Source: Nannocystis pusilla (GTDB lineage: Bacteria; Myxococcota_A; Polyangia; Nannocystales; Nannocystaceae). From it: a stretch of DNA of 64,000 nt. Under the pieces are notes generated by a model. It did not search any database and had not been told where the DNA came from. It saw nothing but the letters and a program-made list of their open reading frames with translations. Positions 28,565 to 36,147 of this stretch are shown here, one piece after another; the stretch's first letter is position 1, and each line of letters begins with the position of its first letter. Location: contig NZ_JAPNKE010000002.1 of assembly GCF_026626665.1 (NCBI RefSeq), forward strand, positions 476,501-540,500, read 5' to 3'. The translations under genes and the position numbers were made by a program.

Positions 28565-29401
28565 GTGTACTCCTTGGGGAGGGCGCCGACGAGGCCGGCG
28601 AAGACGGCGGGGACGCCGGGCCAGGCGGACGCGACGAGTTTCGGGAATTGTGCTCGCGTCGGTGAGGTCGACGTTGAGCTGGGTGGCATCGGAGAGGAAG
28701 TTGCCGCGGACACGGTGGTATTCAGCGCCGCCGCGGCCACTGCCGAGGAGCGATGGATTGGCCCAGCCGACCTTGATGTCGGGAATGTCGTCGATGCGGT
28801 GGGCTTTGAGGAGGCGCTGCAGGTACACGGCGGCACCGAACGCTGCGGCGCGCGGCTGGAACACCAGCTCGGGCGGGGCATTGAGCAGCGGCGCTTTCCC
28901 GCGGACCTCCGGCGCGCCCGTCCAGAGGAAATAGGGCGCGAGCGCGCCGAAGAGCCCTCCACTTCCGAAGTCGGCCGCCTTCTCGCCATAGCGGAGCCCG
29001 GGATTGCCGTCCTTGTGGTTCTCGTAGGCGCGGCGAGACGAATCACGCTCTTCGCTTCGTCTTTGCCGTTGCCATTGTGAGCCGAGGCGACGAATTGCGA
29101 CTCGCGGGAGGCGATGACCGCGAACACTCGTGCCGAGCCCGGGATTCGAGCGACTTCCTCCATCAGCATGAAGAGCGGGCGTAGATCGACTGGCGTGTTG
29201 CCCCACTGGTCGAGAGGTCACCCTTGACGTCGCCGGGGCGGGGGAGCGGCGCCAGCTCGATGGGCGGCGTTGCCGGTCCGGCGCGGGCGCCGGCGAGGGC
29301 AACGTCGCTGCCGCGCTCGCGCGCCTGCTGTACAACAAAAGGCTGCCGGCGCCGGCGACCCCGAGCGCCGTGCCCCACGTGATCCAGGTGCCGCGGCTCA
29401 T
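28561..29401 (-). CDS. Membrane-anchored lytic-transglycosylase-like protein, several frame breaks
   Basis: ATG 29401 overlaps the previous stop. The start is a signal anchor (WITWGTALGVAGAGSLLLYS). Later segments, found in alternating frames, make a lysozyme-like domain. They include LMEEVARIPGSARVFAVIAS followed by RESQFVASAHNGNG, where Glu in ASRESQF fits the catalytic Glu of SLT transglycosylases, then YENHKDGNPGLRYGEKAADF with GSGGLFGALAPYFL and AAVYLQRLLKAHRIDDIPDI. Such enzymes cleave peptidoglycan glycan strands. At least three breaks lie within 840 bases (near 29280, 29050 and 28650), so residue numbering is unreliable. Confidence 0.6.
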
Positions 29402-30140
29402 GTCCTCTCCTCCTGCTCCTTGAGGATCGCCTCGAGCTCGCGGCGGCTGCGGTTCTGGCCCAGCGAGTAGATGGCGACGCCGCCGACCACGACCACCACG
29501 ACGCCGGCCGCGAGGATGGCTTGTTGCTGCCAGGCGCTGACGCTCGGGACTGCCGGCGCCTGAGAGGCGGGCACGTTGTCCGCCGGGGTTGGCGAGGCCG
29601 GAGCTTCCGCTGACGCGTCGCTGGCCGCCCCAGCACCCGTATCGACGGGAGCTTGTCCCGAGGTATTGCCGAGCATGATCACCCAGCCCTGGGGCCCGAT
29701 CGACTTCGTGATCGTCACGGTGTCCCAAGCGTCGAGCGCCTTGTAGAGCGGCTCCCACTCCGCAGCCTCCAGGGTGCCGCGGTCGGGAGGCGGTTGCCGG
29801 AGTCGAGGTCGAGGGAGTCCGCCTGCCCGCGCAGGAGCGCGAGCAGTGGCGGCGTGGTGACAGGTTTGGGCAGGGCGACGACGACGCCGAGGCTGGCCCC
29901 GCCACCGCCGTTGCGCGGGAACATCGCCTGCACGGCCGACCACGGCCACGCGCTCGTGGGTATCTTCTGCACCCGAGCCATGAAGTCGGCGCGCGCCGAT
30001 TCGGTGGCGTCGTCGTAGGCCGCCTTGATGAGCAGCTTGACGTCATCCTCCCGCAGCTGGCGCTCGGGCCCCTTGAGGGTGCGCTCTGCCGCCGACAGCT
30101 CCACGAGGCGGGCGACGCGATGTCGATCGATGATGGCCAT
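29398..30140 (-). CDS. Tail-anchored protein, one frame break (about 247 aa)
   Basis: From ATG 30140 the N-terminus is helical (LVELSAAERTLKGPERQLRE, AYDDATESARADFMARVQKI). The frame changes near 29790 and continues RGTLEAAEWEPLYKALDAWD and TVTITKSIGPQGWVIMLGN. An Ala/Ser/Pro linker leads to a membrane helix (AILAAGVVVVVVGGVAIYSL) and a charged tail (NRSRRELEAILKEQEERT). The topology, soluble domain then linker then single helix, is shared with other genes here. The family is not recognised. Confidence 0.6.
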
Positions 30141-30176
30141 GGCGGAACTCCTACGAATCGGCGCGAGGATGCGTGA

Positions 30177-30902
30177 TCAATCGGCGATCCAGGTCCACTG
30201 CTCGCCGTTGTTCACGATGAACCCGCTGCGCTGGATCGCCTGGGCGAAAGCGCCGCCGGCGAACGTGTCCCCCGGCGCGGCTTGCAGCAACGGCATGCCT
30301 GGCCCCTTGCGCGTGACGGTTAGGAGCGCGTCGAGGGGCACCACGGAGCGGGCAGGGAGCAGCAGGGTGCCGGGGTTGACGCTGTCGTAGATGACGTGGA
30401 AGGTGCCGAGCCATCCGGGGAGCGTGGCGGCTCCGGTGAACCGCGCGGTCCGGACGCCGGCGGCGCGCGCCTTGAGCGTCGAGTCGGCCCACTGGTACAG
30501 CCGCGAGCCGAGCTCGTTGACGCCGCCGATGCTCTCGACGAGCAGCTCGAGCTTGACCTGGGCCTGCGGCGAGGTGACGAGGCGCAGCTCGTCGCTCGGG
30601 CGCACCAGGGTGAGCCGCATGTTGTCGGCGCTCGGCTGGTAGTGAGCCCGGACCTGAGTGGGCTCGCCGGTTCGCACCTCGAGCAGGGCCTGCGGATCGA
30701 TGGGCTGCACGGTCAGGATGCAGGCGTGCAGGATGTAGGGGTCGCCCGCGGGGACCTCGTCCCAGAGCGCCGCGGGCAGGACGCCCACGGGTCCCTGGAT
30801 TTCGGCTTGCTTCCAGCCCTCCACGAGGGTGAAGGTCGGCTTCTGCTGGACGGCCGTCTGACCGTCGAACCCGCCGCGTACGACGAACTTCAGCTTGTTC
30901 AT
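30177..30902 (-). CDS. Beta-rich soluble protein of the element (241 aa)
   Basis: It is intact from ATG 30902. No signal or membrane helix. The sequence alternates in beta style with few charged helices (LEVRTGEPTQVRAHYQPSAD, PGTLLLPARSVVPLDALLTV) and ends FIVNNGEQWTWIAD. Size, compactness and central position among membrane proteins would suit an abundant structural subunit. I cannot match it to a known major capsid or tail protein, so that is speculation. Structure prediction would be the decisive test for a jelly-roll fold. Confidence 0.6.
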   Translation of the reverse strand: MNKLKFVVRGGFDGQTAVQQKPTFTLVEGWKQAEIQGPVGVLPAALWDEVPAGDPYILHACILTVQPIDPQALLEVRTGEPTQVRAHYQPSADNMRLTLVRPSDELRLVTSPQAQVKLELLVESIGGVNELGSRLYQWADSTLKARAAGVRTARFTGAATLPGWLGTFHVIYDSVNPGTLLLPARSVVPLDALLTVTRKGPGMPLLQAAPGDTFAGGAFAQAIQRSGFIVNNGEQWTWIAD

Positions 30903-30911
30903 GGGCGTCTC

Positions 30912-31559
30912 CTACTCGTCCTTGGCGTTCTTGCATCCGCTTTGGCAGCCGCGGCCGGCCGCACAACCGCTGCAGCACTTGACCGCGTTCGCGTGCTCGA
31001 CGTAGAGGCGAATGTTCTCGACCTGGTTCGAGGTGCCGATGTGCGAGATCTTGGCGCGCAGGCGATTGTTGGCGCCGATGCAGCAGTGTTTGCCGCGTGC
31101 CAGAGGGACCGGCAGCTTGCCGTCCCCGATGAAGGTGTTGTTGAGCTGGTAGATGTCGTCGCCGTAGTGCACCGCGTCCAGCGGATAGTCGTCGATGAAC
31201 CATTCGATCTGGATGTCATCGTGGTTGTTGCCGTTATTGGCGAGGCGGTACTTCAACACGTAGCACCCCGTGGCCCACCCGGGCCTCGCCGGCTGCTCGA
31301 AAACGATGAACGAGCCCGGGGCGACCGGCTTCTTCCCCTCGACGATCTTGAAGACCGTGCGACCGCTGCGGTTGGACTCCTGCAGGGTGATCTCGGAGTA
31401 GAGCAAGTTCTCGCAACCGTTTCGTTCCGAGTGCGAGCTGCACGACGGCGGATCCGTCTGCACGGCGGGAAGAGCCGCCGTGGGATCGCACTGTTGTTTG
31501 AGCTGTTGCGCGATTCGGTCTGCGACGTAGTCCAGCTTTTCCTGTGATTCTGTATCCAT
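30912..31559 (-). CDS. Cys-rich soluble protein of the element (215 aa)
   Basis: It starts at ATG 31559 (ESQEKLDYVADRIAQQLKQQ, a helical lead) and then has a beta-rich domain with CYVLKYRLANNGNNHDDIQI, EWFIDDYPLDAVHYGDDIY and NNRLRAKISHIGTSNQVENI. It ends in a Cys cluster (KCCSGCAAGRGCQSGC). Thirteen cysteines are present without any secretion signal, so they may bind metal. It is intact. The gene is followed ten bases later by the 241-residue beta-rich gene, suggesting one functional pair. No known family. Confidence 0.55.
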   Translation of the reverse strand: MDTESQEKLDYVADRIAQQLKQQCDPTAALPAVQTDPPSCSSHSERNGCENLLYSEITLQESNRSGRTVFKIVEGKKPVAPGSFIVFEQPARPGWATGCYVLKYRLANNGNNHDDIQIEWFIDDYPLDAVHYGDDIYQLNNTFIGDGKLPVPLARGKHCCIGANNRLRAKISHIGTSNQVENIRLYVEHANAVKCCSGCAAGRGCQSGCKNAKDE

Positions 31560-31637
31560 GAGTGTCTCCTGACTGCGAGAATGAGTGAGTGGCCGCCTCG
31601 AGTAGGGCGGTTCATGTCGGTTGGTCGTTCTCAAATG

Positions 31638-32055
31638 CTAGGACCGGCGCCCGCCAGGGGCCGTACTGCCGAGGAGTTCGGCGAGGCCTTGCGATGCATC
31701 GGGCTCAGGCGTGGTGCGCGCGGCTGAGGCGCGCTCGGAGCTGTTGGGCGTCGAGCTGGAGGGCTGGGCCATGAACGCCATGAACACCCGATCGACGGCG
31801 TTCGAGGGGGGCGGCCGCTCGGATGGGCGAGGGCGGCGAAGGCTGGGCGTTGACGGCTCCGACCTCGGCGGGCACCTGCTGAAGCGACCATGAGAGGACG
31901 AGGACGTGGCGCTGTCCGGGACCGACGTCCTGAACCGCGGCGAGCGGGACTTCGATCTTGTACTCGAGGCCGGCGTCGTCGACTGCGTGGATGAACGCGC
32001 GGTCGGAGTGGCCCTTCAGGATGCGCCGCACCGGCGCGGAGATGTGCCCGGTCAC
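31638..32055 (-). CDS. Small protein with beta-domain and disordered tail, one frame break (about 139 aa)
   Basis: GTG 32055 overlaps the upstream stop (GTGA). The first 60 residues (HISAPVRRILKGHSDRAFIH, EYKIEVPLAAVQDVGPGQRH) form a small beta-rich domain. After Pro-rich sequence the frame changes near 31810. A Ser/Ala tail (VFMAFMAQPSSSTPNSSERA) ends at TAG 31638. The function is unknown. Without the frame break the chain would end at an equivalent length in another frame, so the tail sequence is less certain than the head. Confidence 0.45.
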
Positions 32056-32497
32056 GGCGATGCCTCCGCCTTCGGAACCAGCATCTTGTAGAGCAGGGCG
32101 CCGGTGGCGTAGGTGAGCCCGCCAGTCGTGAGCACCGAGCGGCCCGACAGGCTGAGCGGGAAGGCCATGCCGGCGACGGCCGGCACGAGCCCGAGGGCGG
32201 CCACCGGCGGGACGCCGCCCACCGTCGCGTTGTTGACGGCTTTCTGGGCTAATGCTCCGACGACCACGCCCGTCACGGCGCTCGCGGCGACCGCGAGGAC
32301 CTCCGGGATGCGGCCCTGGCGGATGGCGGCGATGTAGCGCGCAGCCTCGGTGTCGCTTTCGGCGCGGCGGATCGTCTGCGCGGTGCTGAGGTCGCGCCCC
32401 TTGTAGTAATCCGCGACTGCCGCGCGCACCGTCGTGCCGATCGAGCCCTCGGCCTGCGCGAGGACTTGTCCTGCGGTCCATGATGTCCTTGGGCCAT
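32052..32497 (-). CDS. Small integral membrane protein, one frame break (about 148 aa)
   Basis: It starts at ATG 32497 (MAQGHHGP). The frame shifts near 32475 and continues QVLAQAEGSIGTTVRAAVAD and YYKGRDLSTAQTIRRAESDT, with three hydrophobic stretches after that: VLAVAASAVTGVVVGALAQ, PVAALGLVPAVAGMAFPLSL and GGLTYATGALLYKML. A polytopic membrane protein of this size, embedded between genes for soluble beta-rich proteins, could be a pore, holin or membrane-vesicle component. No family match is evident. Confidence 0.55.
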
Positions 32498-32510
32498 GTT
32501 CGTATCCTTT

Positions 32511-33083
32511 CTATCTGTCGTTCGCTATCGTCTTGAACAGCCCGCCGACGAAGTCCAAAAGCGTGACGCCATCGCTGCGACGGCTGCGCGCCGAGGTGTT
32601 CACGCTCGACATGGCGAGGACGTCGTCGAGCTGGACGGCCTTGACGCTGCGGCCGAGAAGGTCGACGTCGGCGAGGCTCTTGTGCATCAGCTCCCGCTGG
32701 CGCGCGGCCTCGTTGGCGAACTGCTGCTCGCGCTCAATCCACAGCTCGCTGAACCGCTTGGCGCAGTCCTGGATGTCTCGGAGGTTCTGCACGTAGCCCT
32801 TGCGCACGTCCTCGAAGGCGTGCTGCATGGTCTCGGCGTAGTCCCTCAGCTTCTCGGGCTCGGGCGGCGGGACCGGGCGCTCGCTCGGAGTCGGCGCGGA
32901 AGGAGGCGGGGCGTGTTGGAGCGCGAGGCGCATCTCCTCGGGCAGGAGCTCGCCCTCGATATAGATGCCAGCGTCGGGCATCGCGCGAACCCACGTGGAC
33001 AGAGCGCCGACGAGTTCGTGCTCCTCGACATCCATCTCTGTGACGAACTCCCCGCTCGCTGTAGTGACAACGATCCGCCTCAT
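32511..33083 (-). CDS. Coiled-coil protein at the head of the leftward gene block (190 aa)
   Basis: The start at ATG 33083 is preferred over GTG 33092 because MRRIVVTTASGEFVTEMDVE begins a compact ubiquitin-like beta segment. It has a Pro/Ala linker near residue 70 and a long coiled coil (PEKLRDYAETMQHAFEDVRK, FANEAARQRELMHKSLADVD). It is intact. It is the first gene of the leftward cluster and is transcribed away from the 11-bp repeats and the divergent gene at 33438. Function unknown. Confidence 0.6.
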   Translation of the reverse strand: MRRIVVTTASGEFVTEMDVEEHELVGALSTWVRAMPDAGIYIEGELLPEEMRLALQHAPPPSAPTPSERPVPPPEPEKLRDYAETMQHAFEDVRKGYVQNLRDIQDCAKRFSELWIEREQQFANEAARQRELMHKSLADVDLLGRSVKAVQLDDVLAMSSVNTSARSRRSDGVTLLDFVGGLFKTIANDR

Positions 33084-33141
33084 CGATCCCACACCCCTGT
33101 TGCGGCGAGAAAGAAGCCGACGGATCGAGGCGACGCAAGCT

Positions 33142-33153
33142 AATTTCGAAATT
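33142..33153. promoter_or_regulatory. 12-bp palindrome AATTTCGAAATT, possible operator
   Basis: A perfect 12-bp inverted repeat sits 60 bases upstream of ATG 33083, in the AT-richest part of the divergent region, where a promoter would be expected. A related GAAATTTC lies at 11001-11008 in the promoter region of the excisionase-like gene. The two could be sites for one regulator. Confidence 0.35.
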
Positions 33154-33219
33154 TATTCGGCGGGGCAATGCGCGATTGTGACACTGAACCGACGCGTACT
33201 ACGAGTTATTCTGAGCTCG

Positions 33220-33307
33220 GTCCACGATACGTCCACGATACGTCCCCGATATGTCCACGATCCGTCCCCGCTACGGACACGATGCGTCCCCGATGCATCC
33301 CCGATCA
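33220..33307. repeat. Eight tandem 11-bp repeats (iteron-like)
   Basis: Eight head-to-tail copies of GTCCACGATAC and variants run without gaps. They are at 33220, 33231, 33242, 33253, 33264, 33275, 33286 and 33297. The most constant part is the CCnCGAT core; copies 1 and 2 are identical and the others differ at two to four positions. The 11-bp period places every copy on nearly the same face of the helix. The block sits in the intergenic region between divergent genes, 131 bases before GTG 33438. It could be a replication-origin iteron array or a cooperative operator. Confidence 0.8.
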
Positions 33308-33437
33308 CCAACTGGCGTTGGGTCTACCCAACTGGAGTCCGTGGAGGAACTCGGCGTGCATCGCTCTCAACCGCTGGCGAGCATGCACGGCGGCTGCTAG
33401 CGTCCCGCGGCACGAGGGGGACGTGGGAGAGGCGGCG

Positions 33438-34422
33438 GTGACAGACGACTGGCTCATCAGCCAGGCGGTCGCGGAGTACGAGGCGTATCGCGCGGGGACC
33501 TTGCGACCCTCGGTGCGGGTTCTCGAAGCGCCTGACGGGGAACTGCAGTACTGCGGAATCCCGGAAGACAAGTCCCGCTGGACGGTCTCCTTGTCCGGGG
33601 CGAGGACCGCGTCGTTACGCCCTTGGCCGTGGGCTCCTTCGAGCACGTGTGCGCGACCTTCAGGCGGCTTGACCGGGCGCAGGCCAAAATCGAGGACCGC
33701 GACTTATTCCCGCCCCCAGTCGCGCGCCTCGGGGCAGGTGTCCATCAATTCGCGCCACGCAGGGGCGCTCGCTCGTCGGCGTCGCGCAGGCAGGCAAGGC
33801 CGCGCTACTTCTCTGCGCGATCGGCGAGCAACTCGCGGTCGTCTATCTCGAGAACAGCGCGAGAGTGGTTCTCGACATCAAGCCGCCGCTCGGCCTCCGT
33901 GAAGTCGACGCGGACCGCATGCTCGGCTTCCATCAACTTGCTCTGCCGAAAGAAGGTGGGGCAGCCAAGGTCCAGCCGTCCTCAGCGATCGCCGCACAGC
34001 ACGCTCAAATCGTGCACGGAGTGTCCGTCGACGTAGGCCGGGGTCCCGCGCTCCCCGAGGTCCTGGAGGCGTGCTTCCTTGACATCCAGCGACGAGCTTG
34101 GAGTCGAAGGCGGACCGGCGAGAAATTTCGCGGCAGGACGAAGCTTCGTCCCGTACTCGAGGTCCTTCTCAAACTATGCCTCGCCGGTTGTGGCGACCTG
34201 GTGGGGCGCACGGGAGAGCTCATCGCAGTGATCAAGGAGCAGGTCCCGGAGTTCGAGATCAGCAATGATGCTTTCGCGGACGTGTTGAACTTGATGCTAG
34301 ATACCAGAACCTGTCTCATCGCGCGGAAACGGAATGAGCGGATATGGCGCGTTCGACTCAGCGGCATGCGCGATCCTCGGTCGGCTCTGCACGCCCAGCT
34401 ATGTAAGGAGACGGCGGAGTAG
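33438..34422 (+). CDS. Candidate regulator or replication initiator beside the repeats, two frame breaks (about 328 aa)
   Basis: GTG 33438 follows a GGGAGAGG site. The reading starts TDDWLISQAVAEYEAYRAGT and changes frame near 33610 to VGSFEHVCATFRRLDRAQAK, then again near 33790. It ends with KPPLGLREVDADRMLGFHQL and a helical C-terminus that looks like a winged helix (ELIAVIKEQVPEFEISNDAF, then ADVLNLMLDTRTCL and ERIWRVRLSGMRD). A winged helix next to iteron-like repeats would fit a Rep protein or autoregulator, but no Rep family signature is visible. It heads the plus-strand unit in the interior of the element. Confidence 0.5.
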
Positions 34423-34427
34423 CAGGA

Positions 34428-34754
34428 ATGCGCGGCCTCGCGGACCGTGATGCTCGAGGCGTTGGAGCGCCGCGATTGAGCACAAGCACGCCGGACTCGT
34501 TCGTCGGCTCTCTCGGCCGCCTCGGCCGGAAGTCCGCTCGGCTTCGGCGCCAACTGGAAGAGCGTGCCGTTCACCTGGGCGCGACGCTAACCCGAGTCCT
34601 CGACCTGGGCGCCGACGAGGAGATGTTCGGCTGGATCCACCTCGGACGCGCTAGCGACGAGGCCGCCCCGGCCCCGCGCACTCCGCTGGTCCTGGCCGAC
34701 CTCTCCAGCGTGTTCGACGGCAGCGGCGCGCGCCGGGCCTTCGACGAGGGGTGA
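34428..34754 (+). CDS. Possible small protein following the 33438 gene (108 aa)
   Basis: An open frame from ATG 34428, six bases after the previous stop. It includes SLGRLGRKSARLRRQLEERA, a basic helix, and EEMFGWIHLGRASDEAA. Composition is GC-typical and no motif is recognised. Its position in the same direction, directly behind the candidate regulator, is the main support. It ends 84 bases from the convergent M15 gene. I saw no clear terminator hairpin between them. Confidence 0.3.
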   Translation: MRGLADRDARGVGAPRLSTSTPDSFVGSLGRLGRKSARLRRQLEERAVHLGATLTRVLDLGADEEMFGWIHLGRASDEAAPAPRTPLVLADLSSVFDGSGARRAFDEG

Positions 34755-34837
34755 CGCTGTTATCGGCGAGCCAGTTCAACTGTCGGTTCCGCCAATCAGG
34801 GCTGCCTGCCGCGGCTAGCCCCGCACGGCGCCTGTGT

Positions 34838-35754
34838 CTAGCTGTCCGCCGGCGGATAACCCGCGTGCCCATTCAGATCAAAGTGCATGACGTCGCCGCT
34901 CTGGTTCACCCCGAAGTCAGAGGCTCCCCAGCGAAGGTGGCCGACGCTCACCAGAGCGACGACGACCTCTCTCCGCAGGTCGAGAAATCCAAGGGATGGG
35001 TTGCGTGTCGTGGTGATGGGCGCGGCAGGATTCCCGAATAGGAACGGCACGCGCAGCGCCTCGAAGTCGCGCAGGATCTGCCAGTATTGCTGCGCCGGTG
35101 AGAGCGACCAGCCGGGGTGGTTAGCCTGCCATGCGGGGTCGTGCATTGTCGCCTCCAGCGCGATCACTCCGTTCGTCTCGTCGAGCCGCTCGGTCAGGGG
35201 AATGGCGGCGAAGGCCGGATCGCCGTCGGGCACGGAATCGAGGTTAGTGATCGAGCGAGCGATGGTCGGATCGACGGTCCAGATGACGTGGCCCAAGTAG
35301 TACGCCAAGGCGTCGGACACGAGGCGGAAGCGGTCGTACGTCACTTCAATCGTATCGTGCACCCGGATGCTCACATCGGCCGCGTCCGCGGAGGTCCAGC
35401 GGAAGCGCACGGCGTTGTCGTAGACTTCGACGGCTCGCTGGCGGACGGCCTGCGCGTTCGAGTCCCCGCCTCCCCACCGAGAACAGCGCCCGAGCGCGTG
35501 ACGATATACGGACACGTGGTGTAATTGATATCGATGGCCGAGCCCGACGAATGATACCCGGCATAGGGGCGCCAGGCCTTATGGTCCTCGCGGATCGCAC
35601 ACCAATCGAGGAAGGGCGTCGGATCGCCCGATTGCGCGTGCACTGCTTGAAGGTGCTGCTCCACGGTGACCAGCCGGCTCTGCATCTCCGGATTGACGCC
35701 ACCGGCGCACGAGTGGCCGAGAAACGTGTGTGGAACGAGATAACTGGGGGGCAT
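34838..35754 (-). CDS. M15-type (D-Ala-D-Ala carboxypeptidase-like) protein, one frame break (about 305 aa)
   Basis: ATG 35754 is preceded by AAAGGAG; ATG 35775 upstream lacks this. The zinc-site signature of VanY/M15 peptidases appears as AGYHSSGSAIDINYTTC (compare SxHxxGxAxD, with Ser-Ser in place of the first His region). The closing His lies in GDVMHFDLNGHAGYPP. Between them the frame changes near 35480. The middle contains VIALEATMHDPAWQANHPG and DFEALRVPFLFGNPAAP. M15 enzymes trim or cut peptidoglycan stem peptides and are common as endolysins. The altered first motif makes activity uncertain. Confidence 0.6.
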
Positions 35755-35787
35755 GAGAACTCCTTTCGTGAACATGTGATACTATCA

Positions 35788-36147
35788 TTAAACCTTGAAC
35801 GCGTCCGCATAGACGACCCGCGAACGGGGCCCGGAGTCGCTGTTGAAGTGCTCGTGCTCCTTGATGAGGAGCTGATATTCACGCCCGGCCTCGCGCGCCG
35901 GCAGGGGGACGGCGCCCTTCCACGTGGCGATTCCGCCGGCGTCCACCTCTGCGAGCGCCAGATCCGTGGCCTCGTCCGCCTCGTCGTGCCACAACAGCTC
36001 GCTGCCGAGCGCAGGGCGGCTCTGTACGACGACGGTCACGCGCCGGCCATCGGCCTCGAAGGTGTTGCTGGCGCTCGGGCCCTTGAGCATGACCTCGGCG
36101 CCGGTCCCGTCGCCGGTCGGGGTGACGGTGGCGGCGCGATTGGGCAT
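35788..36147 (-). CDS. Small Ig/beta-sandwich-like protein (119 aa)
   Basis: ATG 36147 overlaps the stop of the large upstream gene (TGATG). The sequence is beta-rich throughout (AATVTPTGDGTGAEVMLKGP, EADGRRVTVVVQSRPALGS, YQLLIKEHEHFNSDSG). No signal or membrane helix. It is intact and co-translated with the 1,114-residue protein, so it probably works with it, perhaps as a capping or adaptor domain. Confidence 0.5.
   Translation of the reverse strand: MPNRAATVTPTGDGTGAEVMLKGPSASNTFEADGRRVTVVVQSRPALGSELLWHDEADEATDLALAEVDAGGIATWKGAVPLPAREAGREYQLLIKEHEHFNSDSGPRSRVVYADAFKV

Noticed and set aside
33220..33307. CRISPR array
   Set aside because: The 11-bp units are contiguous with no spacers, and no cas genes are nearby.
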